Below, piece after piece: positions 1 to 8,344 of a stretch of DNA of 64,000 nt. The translations under genes and the position numbers were made by a program. Source of the DNA: Mycolicibacter sinensis (GTDB taxonomy: Bacteria > Actinomycetota > Actinomycetes > Mycobacteriales > Mycobacteriaceae); assembly GCF_001667945.1 (NCBI RefSeq), contig NZ_LZJK01000031.1, forward strand, positions 1-64,000. Direction: 5' to 3'. The notes under the pieces are model-generated. The model was not told the origin of the DNA, ran no database searches, and saw nothing but the letters and a program-made list of their open reading frames with translations. Within the stretch, counting starts at the first letter, position 1; every line of letters begins with the position of its first letter.

Positions 1-523
1 TGGAGCCCGCGACCAGGTGGTCGACCAGCACGCCGAGCCGCCGGCCCGGTCCGGGCTGGAATTCGGCCACGATGCCGGTCAGATCGTCGATGCCGCCGAG
101 GTATTCGACCACTACGCCCTCGATGCGCAGGTCGTCGCCCCAGACCTGCTCGACCAGCTCGGCGTCGTGGCGGCCCTCGACATAGATCCGGCTGGCCAGC
201 GCCACCTTGGCGCGGGCGCCGGGCACCGCCACCGAGCCCGAGGCGGTGCGCGCGGGCGCCTTCGGTGCGGCCGGCCGCGGTTCGGTCAGGATCACCGGTT
301 TGCCGTCAATCAGGTAGCCCGGGCCGAGCGGGAAGCCACGGGTGCGGCCGTGGCGGTCTTCGAGCTGGATGCGGCCGTATTCCACCCGCACCACGGCGCC
401 GACGTAACCGGTCTGGGCGTCTTCGACCACCATGCCGCGCTGCACCGGGACCTCGGTGGAACGCACCTTGCGGGTGCGGTGCGGGTTGTCGGCGAGGATG
501 TCGGTTCCATAGCGGTCTGCCAC
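1..523 (-). CDS. DUF3097 family protein (partial, C-terminus off the left edge)
   Basis: The GTG at 521-523 opens a frame reading VADRYGTDILADN and runs off the left edge with about 174 residues visible. The N-terminal half (residues 25-80) is a small beta-rich segment with RHGRTRGFPLGPGYLI, typical of the actinobacterial DUF3097 family. Residues 113-128 (IYVEGRHDAELVEQVW) look like the start of a Toprim-type metal-binding fold, VEGxxD, which suggests a nucleic-acid or phosphotransfer role, but no function is established. It is divergent from the rpf gene to its right across a 329-bp gap. The antisense reading at 17-667 is a shadow. The family call is from memory. Confidence 0.8.
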   Translation of the reverse strand, partial: MADRYGTDILADNPHRTRKVRSTEVPVQRGMVVEDAQTGYVGAVVRVEYGRIQLEDRHGRTRGFPLGPGYLIDGKPVILTEPRPAAPKAPARTASGSVAVPGARAKVALASRIYVEGRHDAELVEQVWGDDLRIEGVVVEYLGGIDDLTGIVAEFQPGPGRRLGVLVDHLVAGS

Positions 524-660
524 CCGAGGCAGCTTAGGCGGACGGGGCTCCCGCGAGTCGGAACCTGGCGACGTGATTCCGGCGCGTCTCGTCGTGAGAT
601 TCCGTCTCGCGGGGAGGGATGGCGCGTCCCCAAGCGGCAATTCATTCAAGGTTCTCTAAA

Positions 661-840
661 TTTCTAAGAGATCTCTCGCAACATACGTAACAATTACAAC
701 TTGAATAACTCTTGTCACCCTAACTTACTATTACCTCATCTAATAACAACAAACTCATTTGCATCGTTAGGCCGCCAAAATGTGCAATTACATCATTTAT
801 CGCGTTATGCTCGTGAACCTCACTGATAGACAACTATCAC
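661..840. promoter_or_regulatory. AT-rich leader between DUF3097 and rpf genes
   Basis: A hand count gives 67 G/C in 180 bases (about 37%) in a window that is otherwise strongly GC-rich. No ORF of note lies here. The tract ends at the ribosome-binding site of the rpf gene. AT-rich islands of this kind are typical promoter or Lsr2/H-NS-like silencing sites in mycobacteria (inference). I did not recognise a c-di-AMP (ydaO) riboswitch in it. The rest of the gap, 524-660, shows nothing specific. Confidence 0.5.
824..839 (+). promoter_or_regulatory. Small inverted repeat abutting the rpf ribosome-binding site
   Basis: TGATAG (824-829) and CTATCA (834-839) are perfect inverted arms around ACAA. 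The Shine-Dalgarno GGAGG is at 841-845 and the ATG at 853. It could be a 5'-UTR hairpin that affects initiation, or a protein-binding half-site pair. Six-base arms can occur by chance. Confidence 0.3.
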
Positions 841-852
841 GGAGGTTGTGAT

Positions 853-1281
853 ATGCACCGGAACACGGCACGGCGTGTCGTGCAGCGCGGCACGCGGCAC
901 CTCGTATGGGCGGCATCCGGGCTGGTCACCGGGGGGATCATGGGGGCGTTGCTGGCATCGGCGGGCGTCGCCCACGCGGACGCCAACATGCTGGGCTGGG
1001 ATGCGGTTGCACAATGCGAGTCCGGCGGTAACTGGGCCGCAGATACCGGCAACGGTTTCTACGGCGGATTGCAGTTCAAGCCGTCGACCTGGCGCGCGTT
1101 CGGCGGGGTCGGGTTGCCGTCGAAGGCCTCGCGGGAAGAACAGATCGCCGTGGCCAATCGGGTCCTGGATGAGCAGGGACCATACGCCTGGCCCAAATGC
1201 GGTCCGGGACGGGTATTCCCGTCATCGGTGAAGGGCTGGGTGCCCCCGGCGATGCGTCAGCTGCTCAAACCGTTCTGGTGA
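853..1281 (+). CDS. Resuscitation-promoting factor (Rpf), secreted peptidoglycan-cleaving enzyme
   Basis: 142 aa. The ATG is preceded by GGAGG with 7-nt spacing. Residues 1-42 form a signal peptide with a long hydrophobic stretch ending AHA-DA. The Rpf (transglycosylase-like) domain covers about residues 46-117. It shows [13 protein letters not shown] with the catalytic Glu56, the glycan-binding [11 protein letters not shown], and the paired Cys55 and Cys116. Rpf proteins cleave peptidoglycan glycan strands at the cell surface and promote exit from dormancy. The short tail after the domain (residues 118-142, ending LLKPFW) and the motif [21 protein letters not shown]-like wording most recall RpfC, but RpfD or RpfE assignment cannot be excluded by eye. 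It is a short single-domain form without the Pro-rich region of RpfA. Confidence 0.93.
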   Translation: MHRNTARRVVQRGTRHLVWAASGLVTGGIMGALLASAGVAHADANMLGWDAVAQCESGGNWAADTGNGFYGGLQFKPSTWRAFGGVGLPSKASREEQIAVANRVLDEQGPYAWPKCGPGRVFPSSVKGWVPPAMRQLLKPFW

Positions 1282-1287
1282 GACCGG

Positions 1288-1695
1288 CTACTTCGGCGCC
1301 AGGACCGCCTGGGTCTGGGTGACCCGGGCGACCAGCTTGCCGTGCTCGTCGGTCAGGTCGGTTTGCACGACGATCGTCGTGCGCCCGACGTGCAGCGGGA
1401 GGCTGCTCGCCGTGACAGTGCCCTCGCGTACCGCCCGGAAGAAATTGGTTTTCGATTCGATCGTCGAGGTGCTGGCACCCTGAGGCAGATTGGCCACCGC
1501 GCACACCGCCCCGACGGTGTCGGCGAACGCCATCAGCGCTCCCCCGTGCAGGATGCCGCCGGTGGTGCAGCGCTCTGGCGCCCAGGCCATCGTGGCGATC
1601 ACCTGTTGGGGGGTCAGTTCGGTGATGTCGATGTCCAGCGCCGCCGCGAACGGCATGTTGGCGACGACCAGGCGCGCGAATTCAGCGGAGTCCAT
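1288..1695 (-). CDS. PaaI-type hotdog-fold thioesterase
   Basis: 135 aa single hotdog domain. The motif GGILHGGALMAFADTVGA (residues 46-63) holds the His50-Gly-Gly loop and the Asp59 typical of the PaaI/YdiI acyl-CoA thioesterase group. The length fits the family. It is tail-to-tail with rpf, 6 bp apart, and lies 40 bp downstream of aspS on the same strand, so it may be read through from aspS. The natural substrate cannot be told from sequence. Confidence 0.88.
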   Translation of the reverse strand: MDSAEFARLVVANMPFAAALDIDITELTPQQVIATMAWAPERCTTGGILHGGALMAFADTVGAVCAVANLPQGASTSTIESKTNFFRAVREGTVTASSLPLHVGRTTIVVQTDLTDEHGKLVARVTQTQAVLAPK

Positions 1696-1735
1696 CCGCT
1701 CAGCCTGACGGACACCGCTGCGCCGTGTCGGCGTT

Positions 1736-3505
1736 TCAGCGCGGCTGGGGCGCCGCGTCGATCCCGGCCTCTTTGCGCTGCTGGGCGGTGATCGGCGCCG
1801 GGGCGTCGGTCAGCGGGTCGATGCCACCGCCGGACTTCGGGAACGCGATGACTTCGCGGATCGACTCCACCCCGGCCAGCAGCGCCACCACCCGGTCCCA
1901 GCCGAACGCCAGCCCGCCGTGCGGCGGCGCACCGAAACTGAAGGCGTCCAACAGGAATCCGAATTTTTCGGCTGCCTCGTCTGCGTTGATGCCCATCACC
2001 TTGAAGACTTGCTGCTGAACATCGCGGCGGTGGATACGGATCGAGCCGCCGCCGATCTCGTTGCCGTTGCAGACGACGTCGTAGGCGTCGGCCAGCACCG
2101 CCCCCGGATCGGACTCGATACGGTCGACGTGTTCGGGCTTGGGCGAGGTGAAGGCGTGGTGCACCGCGGTCCAGGCACCGGAGCCGACGGCGACATCACC
2201 GGCCGCGGTGGCGTCGTCGGCGGGCTCGAACAGCGGCGGGTCGACGATCCAGGTGAACGCCCACGCGTTCGGGTCGATCAGGTCCAGGCGCCGGGCGATC
2301 TCACCGCGGGCCGCGCCCAGCAGCGCCCGGGATGCTTTGGCCGGCCCGGCCGCAAAGAAGATGCAGTCCCCCGGCGCGGCACCCACGTGCCCGGCCAGCC
2401 CGGCACGCTCAGCGTCGGTCAGGTTCTTGGCCACCGGTCCGGACAGCTCTCCGCCCTCGCCCACCAGCACGTACGCCAGGCCCTTGGCGCCGCGCTGTTT
2501 GGCCCACTCCTGCCAGCCGTCCAGCGTCCGGCGCGGCTGCGACGCCCCGCCGGGCATGACGACCGCACCCACGTACGGGGCCTGGAAGACCCGGAAGGTG
2601 GTGTCGGAGAAGAACTCTGTGCACTCCACCAGTTCAAGGCCGAAACGCAGGTCGGGCTTGTCGGAGCCGAACCGGCGCATGGCGTCGGTGTAGGTCATCC
2701 GGGGCAACGGCGTCGGCAGGTCGTAGCCGATCAGCGCCCACAGCGCCTTGAGCACCTGTTCGGCGATGCCGATCACGTCCTCGGCGTCGACGAAGCTCAT
2801 CTCCAGGTCCAGCTGGGTGAACTCCGGCTGGCGGTCGGCGCGGAAGTCCTCGTCGCGGTAGCAACGGGCGATCTGGTAGTAGCGCTCCATGCCGGCCACC
2901 ATCAGCAGCTGCTTGAACAGCTGCGGACTCTGCGGCAGCGCATAGAACGAGCCGGGCTGCAGCCGCGCCGGCACCAGGAAGTCGCGGGCACCCTCCGGGG
3001 TGGAGCGGGTCAGGGTCGGGGTTTCGATCTCGATGAAGTCATGCTCGGCGAGCACGGCGCGGGCCGCCGCGTTGGCCTTGGAACGCAGTCGCAGTGCCGC
3101 GCCGGGGCCGTCTTCGCGACGCAGATCCAGGTAGCGGTGGCGCAGCCGGGCTTCTTCACCGGCCGACTCGTCGAGTTGGAACGGCAGCGGCGCAGCCTCG
3201 TTGAGCACCGTCAGCTCTACCGCGTTGACCTCGATGGCTCCGGTCGGCAAGTCCGGGTTTTCGTTGCCGGCCGGTCGCACTTCGACGACGCCGGTGATCG
3301 CAACGCAGAACTCGGCACGCAGCCGGTGGGCTTGCTCGAGCACCGCCGCATCCCGAAACACCACCTGCGCCACTCCCGAGGCGTCGCGCAGATCGATGAA
3401 AATGACTCCGCCATGGTCGCGTCGGCGCGCCACCCAGCCGGCCAGTGTGACGCTGCGCCCGGCGTCGGTAGCCCGCAACGAGCCGGCGTCGTGGCTGCGC
3501 AGCAC
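1736..3505 (-). CDS. aspS: Aspartyl-tRNA synthetase
   Basis: 589 aa with a GTG start ([11 protein letters not shown]). The N-terminal OB-fold anticodon-binding domain (about residues 1-110) is followed by the class II catalytic core. Motif 2 is seen as [22 protein letters not shown] and motif 3 as [11 protein letters not shown] near the C-terminus. A bacterial-type GAD insertion domain lies between them. The length is close to M. tuberculosis AspRS. Mycobacterial AspRS is known to be non-discriminating (Asp and Asn tRNAs) with GatCAB finishing Asn-tRNA; whether that holds here is inference. The next gene to the right is divergent. Confidence 0.97.
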   Translation of the reverse strand: MLRSHDAGSLRATDAGRSVTLAGWVARRRDHGGVIFIDLRDASGVAQVVFRDAAVLEQAHRLRAEFCVAITGVVEVRPAGNENPDLPTGAIEVNAVELTVLNEAAPLPFQLDESAGEEARLRHRYLDLRREDGPGAALRLRSKANAAARAVLAEHDFIEIETPTLTRSTPEGARDFLVPARLQPGSFYALPQSPQLFKQLLMVAGMERYYQIARCYRDEDFRADRQPEFTQLDLEMSFVDAEDVIGIAEQVLKALWALIGYDLPTPLPRMTYTDAMRRFGSDKPDLRFGLELVECTEFFSDTTFRVFQAPYVGAVVMPGGASQPRRTLDGWQEWAKQRGAKGLAYVLVGEGGELSGPVAKNLTDAERAGLAGHVGAAPGDCIFFAAGPAKASRALLGAARGEIARRLDLIDPNAWAFTWIVDPPLFEPADDATAAGDVAVGSGAWTAVHHAFTSPKPEHVDRIESDPGAVLADAYDVVCNGNEIGGGSIRIHRRDVQQQVFKVMGINADEAAEKFGFLLDAFSFGAPPHGGLAFGWDRVVALLAGVESIREVIAFPKSGGGIDPLTDAPAPITAQQRKEAGIDAAPQPR

Positions 3506-3615
3506 GAAATACCCCCTGGTGTCAGGACAGTTCAGATAACGGTTCGAGCGTCGCCAAGTCTAGAGGCATCGCGCAGCCCTGCCCCGCGCCGGTCGGTGCT
3601 CTAAGCTGGCTCACT

Positions 3616-4701
3616 GTGACCAATGGCACCGATGACGTCGACTTCGACTACGACGACGAGGACGACGACGACGCCACCCCAAAGCAGACCAACAGCCTCA
3701 AATGGGGGCTGGCCGCCGTGGTCGTGCTCGCTGTGGTGGCCCTGGTGCTGGTCGGGGTGGTGCTGCTCGGCGGTGACCCCGGCAAGGGTTCGTTGGATGG
3801 CGCGGGCTCCAGCCGCAACGCCGCGTCCTCAGGCATCGCCAGCGCCGACGACACCGGGCCGGTCGCGATCATTATCAGCGACCCCAGTTGCACCGCGTGG
3901 AGTTCGATCAGCGGCAACCTGTCGAGCACGCTGTCGCTGCTGGGGCACGGCAAATGGAACGAGCGCGATCAGTCGATCCCGGCCTCGGCGTGGAACGACG
4001 AACAGAAGAAGGAGTACCTGGCCGCCGGGCAAGTGGTACGCAACGCCGCCGCACAGACCGTCGGGCTGGTGAAGCTCACGCCCCATCGGGTGATGCGTGA
4101 ACTCTACGAGCAGTTCATCGCCTACGCCCGTGCTTTCGTCGAGCACATCCCCACCTACACCGAACGCGACGCCGCGCTGGCCGGTACCGCCCACAGCGCG
4201 GCATCGGCGTTGGCCGCGATCTGCGCGGCCGCCAACAACGGATCGGCGGCGACCCGCGCGCCGCTGGTCGAAGCCCAGTCCACGCCCACCAAGACCGCCT
4301 CGCCGGGTAACCCGACCAATCCGCAGCGCTACCTGACCGGGCCCAACCCGGTGTGTGCGGATTGGAAGGCGGCGCTGGACAAATTCGGCACCGACACCGC
4401 CGAGTGGACGGAGATCGATCCGAGCATCCCGGCGACCTACTGGAACCCCCAGCAGAAGGCGATCAACCTGGCGGTCGGCCCGGTGATGATCAGTCTGGCC
4501 AACAAGATGCAGCAGCTGGGCCGCCGCAGCAACAATCCCACGCTGCAGGATTTCGCGGAGCTCTCGGCGCAGTATCGGCGGGCGTTCGTGCTGTCGCTGC
4601 CGACCTACGATCCGTCGGACAACTATCTGGCCAATGCCGCGACGTTCCTGTCCACCACGGTGCTGGGCGGGTGCGCGTCAATACCGACGGCCGGCGGCTA
4701 A
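3616..4701 (+). CDS. Membrane-anchored protein with two copies of a Cys-bounded domain
   Basis: 361 aa, GTG start. It has an acidic cytoplasmic N-terminus (residues 7-19 nearly all Asp/Glu), one membrane segment (about 31-52), a linker, and two related extracytoplasmic domains at 89-203 and 244-353. Each begins with Cys-x-x-Trp-type spacing, carries DxSIPAxxWNxxQK (118-131 and 268-281) and AFVxxxPTY (173-181 and 323-331), and ends with a second Cys (203, 353), consistent with one disulfide per domain. I do not recognise a named family and assign no function. The topology suggests a cell-envelope role. It is divergent from aspS and convergent with the esx genes. Confidence 0.85.
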   Translation: MTNGTDDVDFDYDDEDDDDATPKQTNSLKWGLAAVVVLAVVALVLVGVVLLGGDPGKGSLDGAGSSRNAASSGIASADDTGPVAIIISDPSCTAWSSISGNLSSTLSLLGHGKWNERDQSIPASAWNDEQKKEYLAAGQVVRNAAAQTVGLVKLTPHRVMRELYEQFIAYARAFVEHIPTYTERDAALAGTAHSAASALAAICAAANNGSAATRAPLVEAQSTPTKTASPGNPTNPQRYLTGPNPVCADWKAALDKFGTDTAEWTEIDPSIPATYWNPQQKAINLAVGPVMISLANKMQQLGRRSNNPTLQDFAELSAQYRRAFVLSLPTYDPSDNYLANAATFLSTTVLGGCASIPTAGG

Positions 4702-4724
4702 GCCGCCCCAACGGCCCCAACGCA

Positions 4725-4758
4725 AGAACCGGCGCAGCCTGCAGGCTGCGCCGGTTCT
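4725..4758. terminator. Strong palindromic hairpin between convergent genes
   Basis: A perfect 15-bp stem (4725-4739 with 4744-4758) closes on a TGCA loop. It sits between the stop of the 361-aa membrane protein and the stop of the Esx gene on the other strand. There is no clear T-run on either side. Its position between two convergent stops fits a bidirectional mycobacterial terminator. Confidence 0.7.
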
Positions 4759-4777
4759 CGCTTGTGTTCAGGCTTTG

Positions 4778-5062
4778 TCAGGCCCAGCTGGAGCCGACGG
4801 AGGCGTCGGTGTTGGCCATGTTGTTGCCGGCGCTCTGCACCTTCTGACCGTGGGCGTTGGCCTGCTCGTAGATGACCTGGAAGTTGCGGCCGAGCTGGGC
4901 CACGAACTCCTGGCAGGCCACCGAACCCGCGCCACCCCAGAAGTCCCCGGCAGCCAGCACGTCATGCACGATCGCCTGGTGCTCGGCCTCCAACGAAGCG
5001 GCCTGGGCGCGGATCAACGCACCGTGGGCATCCACATCACCGAACTGGTAGTTAATGCTCAT
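4778..5062 (-). CDS. WXG100 protein of the EsxN/EsxI/EsxL/EsxO/EsxV type
   Basis: 94 aa beginning MSINYQFGDVDAHG, nearly identical by memory to the Mtb9.9/EsxN subfamily. The W-x-G turn is WGG in AGDFWGGAGS. An AAGGAG-type ribosome site lies just upstream (GAAGGAGACCCACAG before the ATG at 5060-5062), so the longer in-frame extension is rejected. Such proteins form a helical-hairpin heterodimer with the partner encoded directly upstream and are exported by ESX-5. It is the last gene of a PE-PPE-Esx-Esx cassette. Confidence 0.95.
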   Translation of the reverse strand: MSINYQFGDVDAHGALIRAQAASLEAEHQAIVHDVLAAGDFWGGAGSVACQEFVAQLGRNFQVIYEQANAHGQKVQSAGNNMANTDASVGSSWA

Positions 5063-5076
5063 CTGTGGGTCTCCTT

Positions 5077-5373
5077 CTAGCTCGACAGGATCTGCTGGGA
5101 AGCAGCTTCCTGCTGCTCGTAGTGGTTCGCGTCGCGAATCAGACCATCGCGCACCCCGTGCAGCATGTTGACGATGTTGCGAAACGCCGTCTGCATCTGA
5201 CCCATGGTGTCCATCGAGGTCCGCTCGGCCAGACCACCCCAGCCCGCACCGGAGATGTTGGTCGACGACGCCCACATCCGCCGGGCCTCATCCTCGACCG
5301 TCTGGGCGTGCACATCAAAACGCCCCGCCATCGCCCGCATCGCGTCCGGATCGGTCATAAAACGTGTTGCCAT
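5077..5373 (-). CDS. WXG100 protein of the EsxM/EsxJ/EsxK/EsxP/EsxW (QILSS) type
   Basis: 98 aa beginning [17 protein letters not shown] and ending with the family signature QQILSS. It has W-x-G (GAGWGGLAE) and a C-terminal YxxxE export signal in HYEQQEAA. The ATG at 5371-5373 follows AAGGAG at good spacing; the annotated-looking upstream extension is non-coding. It lies 14 bp before the EsxN-type gene and is expected to form its heterodimeric partner. Members of this pair family are ESX-5 substrates (family knowledge). Confidence 0.95.
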   Translation of the reverse strand: MATRFMTDPDAMRAMAGRFDVHAQTVEDEARRMWASSTNISGAGWGGLAERTSMDTMGQMQTAFRNIVNMLHGVRDGLIRDANHYEQQEAASQQILSS

Positions 5374-5453
5374 GAAAATTTCTCCTTCTTGCTCGGAATT
5401 CGTTGTGGTGCCGGGCGGCGGCCCGGCGGACACGTCTGTTCAGGCCCCTTCCG

Positions 5454-6665
5454 TTACCCGCCGGCCGGCGAACGGGGCATAACTTTGGGGGCCTTGGCGG
5501 CGACCGCTCCGAGACCGCGTCCGGCCATCGCGCCCATCAGCGCGTTGCCGAACGGGCCACCGGGCAGACCCGACGACGCCGACATGGTCTGAATGGGCGC
5601 GCTGACTGTGGTGGACGGCAGCACCGGGGCGGCACGGACCATGCCGTCGGCAGCCATCGACCAGGCCTGCGGCACCTTCAGCGCGCCCATCGAGGCGGCC
5701 TGGCCGAGCTTGGCGGAGATCGCGTTGGTGGCCGACGTGAAATGGCCGGCCAGCACGCCGACCGCGCCCTGCAGCTTGTCGTTGACGAAGTCGCCGATCT
5801 GGGTCATCAGGGTTCCCGCGCCGCTGGCTCCGGCGGTCTGTCCGGCCAGAGCGCTCGTTCCGCCGATCGCGCCCAAGCGGGCGAGCTGCGGCAGCATCAT
5901 CAGCATGCGCATCGCCATCATGCCGAACGACGTGCCCATCGTCAGTGGCGAGGTCAGCGAGTTGATCGAGGTGTCAAGAACCTTTCCGGGGATACCCAGC
6001 GCCTCGGCCGTCGCCTGGTCGATACCGGCCGCATCGAGCAGCCCGCCGACGGTGCCGAGGTTGTAGCCGCCGGTGCCTGTGTTACCGCCGGAGGGGTCGC
6101 CGGGCAGCGGGCCGCCCTCGGCCGGCCCGGCCTGCGTCGCCTGCGCCGAGTTCGGCGGCGAGGACTGGACCTGCATCAGATTGTTGTTGGCCTGGGCCGA
6201 CGCGTTGTAGGTGTCCATCGCGGCGCCGTCATGCGCCCACATCGCCTCGTACTGCGCCTCGGTCGCTGCGATCGCGGGGGTGTTCTGCCCGAAGAAGTTG
6301 GTCGAGATCAATGCCAGCAGCATCGCCCGGTTCGCCGCGATCACCGGCGGCGGAACCGATGCGGACCTGGCCGCCTCGAACAGTGCGGCCGCCTGGGTGG
6401 CCAATGCCGCGTTCTGGGTGGCGTTCGCCGACGCCTGCTCCAGCCAGGCCACATAGGGCGCAACCGCAGACGTCGCCGCCGCCGAACCCATCCCGGTCCA
6501 CGTCGACCCCAGGTTGGTCACCACCGACTGGGTGGCCGTCGCCGACGTCGAGAGTTCGGCTGCCAGGTTCGTCCAGGCTGTCGCCGCCGCAAGCAGCGAC
6601 TCCGAACCCGGCCCGGTATATATCAAGCCGGAGTTGATCTCCGGCGGGAACATACTGAAGCTCAT
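5454..6665 (-). CDS. PPE family protein (PPE-SVP-like)
   Basis: 403 aa. The N-terminal PPE domain (about 1-175) has the diagnostic Pro-Pro-Glu in FPPEINSG at residues 7-9 and a WTG turn in GSTWTGMGSAA. The C-terminal half is Ala/Gly/Ser-rich and carries GALKVPQAW, a variant of the GxxSVPxxW signature of the PPE-SVP subgroup. It follows the PE gene by 14 bp, as expected for a PE/PPE pair exported as a heterodimer through ESX-5 with the help of EspG5 (family knowledge; EspG is not encoded here). It ends 80 bp before the Esx pair. Confidence 0.95.
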   Translation of the reverse strand: MSFSMFPPEINSGLIYTGPGSESLLAAATAWTNLAAELSTSATATQSVVTNLGSTWTGMGSAAATSAVAPYVAWLEQASANATQNAALATQAAALFEAARSASVPPPVIAANRAMLLALISTNFFGQNTPAIAATEAQYEAMWAHDGAAMDTYNASAQANNNLMQVQSSPPNSAQATQAGPAEGGPLPGDPSGGNTGTGGYNLGTVGGLLDAAGIDQATAEALGIPGKVLDTSINSLTSPLTMGTSFGMMAMRMLMMLPQLARLGAIGGTSALAGQTAGASGAGTLMTQIGDFVNDKLQGAVGVLAGHFTSATNAISAKLGQAASMGALKVPQAWSMAADGMVRAAPVLPSTTVSAPIQTMSASSGLPGGPFGNALMGAMAGRGLGAVAAKAPKVMPRSPAGG

Positions 6666-6679
6666 CGACGCGCCCCGAC

Positions 6680-6979
6680 TCAGCCGGCCGCAGCGGCGTT
6701 GGCAGCCTCGGTGAGGGCGTAGGCGTTGGAGTTCCCGCTCAAAGTGGCCACGATCTGCTGGTGAACCGCCGCAGCCTGGGCACTGACCTGCTGGAACAGC
6801 TGTGCGTGGGTGGCGAACTGAGCAGCAGTCATCGCCGACACCATGTCGGCGGCAGGGGGCACCACACCGGTGGTGGGCGCGGCCGCGGCGGCCATTCCCG
6901 CGGTCATAGAGTCACCGATTCCCGACAAGCTGCCCGCAGCCGCCGTCAGAACCTCCGGCTGAGCGGTTACGAATGACAT
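6680..6979 (-). CDS. PE family protein
   Basis: 99 aa consisting almost only of the PE domain. It begins MSFVTAQPEVLTAAAG with Pro-Glu at residues 8-9 and ends with the export motif YALTE (YxxxE) near residue 86-90. A strong AGGAGG lies 5-6 bases before the ATG. It is the first gene of the PE-PPE-Esx-Esx transcription unit. The PE protein pairs with the PPE protein encoded next and delivers the type VII signal. Confidence 0.95.
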   Translation of the reverse strand: MSFVTAQPEVLTAAAGSLSGIGDSMTAGMAAAAAPTTGVVPPAADMVSAMTAAQFATHAQLFQQVSAQAAAVHQQIVATLSGNSNAYALTEAANAAAAG

Positions 6980-7468
6980 CTTTCCTCCTGGAACCTGAAG
7001 CGATGTGGTGTTACGCGATCGAAGTCTGTGTCAGCAGTTGACGCACGTCACTCTAGCCGACCCGTGTAATAACGGTCTGATAAAGCTTTGGTTGCCGATG
7101 CGACCGACAGCTCAAGCCCGCGCGGCGCCGTCCTGGCGCTACGGGATGAGCCGGCGTGTTCACGATCGGGCAACCTCTCCAGATAGCTGTGGCGGCCGTT
7201 GCGGGTGTGGTCCCACTGCAGCCGGAAGCAGAACGTAACACCGGTACCAGCACGTGGTACAGCACGGCGACAAACATTCAGTAAAGGTTTGGGAACTGGT
7301 CAGACAACGCTGTCTTCACTTAGCCACGTGCCCCGGATTTGTCCGGGTCAACCGCCTGCAACCGGCCCAGGCGACCGGTTCGGTTGTGCGAAGCTAGGGT
7401 CGGCTCGCCAGCCCGCAAACGGTCAGCCGGCCACCAGTGAACCTACGGATGATCCGACGGAGCGTGCG
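6980..7468. other. Intergenic region between the PE gene and the zinc-peptidase gene
   Basis: 489 bp separating two divergent genes; promoters for both must lie here. No RNA gene, repeat or convincing ORF was seen. An in-frame extension of the peptidase gene upstream to 7199 exists but has neither a ribosome site nor family-like sequence. Confidence 0.5.
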
Positions 7469-8344
7469 ATGACCTTCAACGAAGGCATGCAGATCGATAC
7501 CAGCACCACCTCATCGGGCGGGGCCGGTCGCGGGATCGCGATCGGCGGTGGGGTCGCCGGGCTGGTGATCATGGTGCTGGCGCTGCTGCTGGGGGCCGAT
7601 CCCGGCGATGTGCTCAGCCAGCAGCCGGTGGACCGCGGGCAGTACACGGCGCCGGGCTTCGATCTCAGCAAGTGCCGCACCGGCGCGGATGCCAATAAGT
7701 ACGTGCAGTGCCGGGTGGTGGCCACCGCCAATTCGGTCGACGCGGTGTGGTCGGAGCTGTTCCGCGGCTACCGCCGCCCACAGGTGCAGCTGTTCAGCGG
7801 GCAGACCAGCACCGGCTGCGGGGTCGCCAGCAGTGCCGTCGGGCCGTTCTACTGCCCCGTCGACCAGACCGCCTACTTCGACACCGACTTCTTCCAGGTC
7901 CTCGTCGACCAGTTCGGCTCCAGCAGCGGGCCGCTGGCGCAGGAGTATGTGGTGGCCCACGAGTTCGGCCACCACGTGCAGAACCTGCGCGGCGTTCTCG
8001 GGCGGGCCCAGCACGGCGCGCAGGGCGCGACCGGCGCCGGAGTGCGCACCGAACTGCAGGCCGACTGCTACGCCGGGGTGTGGGCGCATTACGCGTCGGT
8101 GACCAAGCAGCAGAGCACCGGCGTGCCGTTCCTCAAGCCGTTGACCGACCAGGACATCCGCGATGCGCTGTCGGCGGCGTCGTCGGTGGGCGATGACCGC
8201 ATCCAGCAGGCGGCCACCGGCCGGGTCAACCCGGAGTCCTGGACCCACGGCGCGTCGGCGCAGCGCCAGCACTGGTTCACCGTCGGCTACCAGACCGGTG
8301 ACCCCAATCAGTGCGACACCTTCGCCGCCGCAGACCTGGGTTAA
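7469..8344 (+). CDS. Membrane-anchored neutral zinc metallopeptidase (YpfJ/Rv2575-like)
   Basis: 291 aa from the ATG at 7469, preceded by GGAG. A Gly-rich N-terminus leads to one membrane segment (about residues 24-43). The extracytoplasmic domain has the zincin motif HEFGH at 164-168 (AHEFGHHVQNL) and the downstream ELQADCYAG segment that supplies the third ligand in the PF04228 family. It also has several paired Cys residues. The length and position near aspS match Rv2575 of M. tuberculosis. Substrate unknown. The stop overlaps the convergent DHDPS-like gene by 4 bp. Confidence 0.92.
   Translation: MTFNEGMQIDTSTTSSGGAGRGIAIGGGVAGLVIMVLALLLGADPGDVLSQQPVDRGQYTAPGFDLSKCRTGADANKYVQCRVVATANSVDAVWSELFRGYRRPQVQLFSGQTSTGCGVASSAVGPFYCPVDQTAYFDTDFFQVLVDQFGSSSGPLAQEYVVAHEFGHHVQNLRGVLGRAQHGAQGATGAGVRTELQADCYAGVWAHYASVTKQQSTGVPFLKPLTDQDIRDALSAASSVGDDRIQQAATGRVNPESWTHGASAQRQHWFTVGYQTGDPNQCDTFAAADLG

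Noticed and set aside
17-667. 216-aa plus-strand ORF at the left edge
   Set aside because: Antisense to the DUF3097 gene; residues show no family sense.
661-852. c-di-AMP (ydaO) riboswitch before rpf
   Set aside because: Known for rpfA; the conserved GC-rich core is not visible in this AT-rich leader.
1919-3604. 561-aa plus-strand ORF across aspS
   Set aside because: Antisense shadow of aspS caused by GC-rich third positions.
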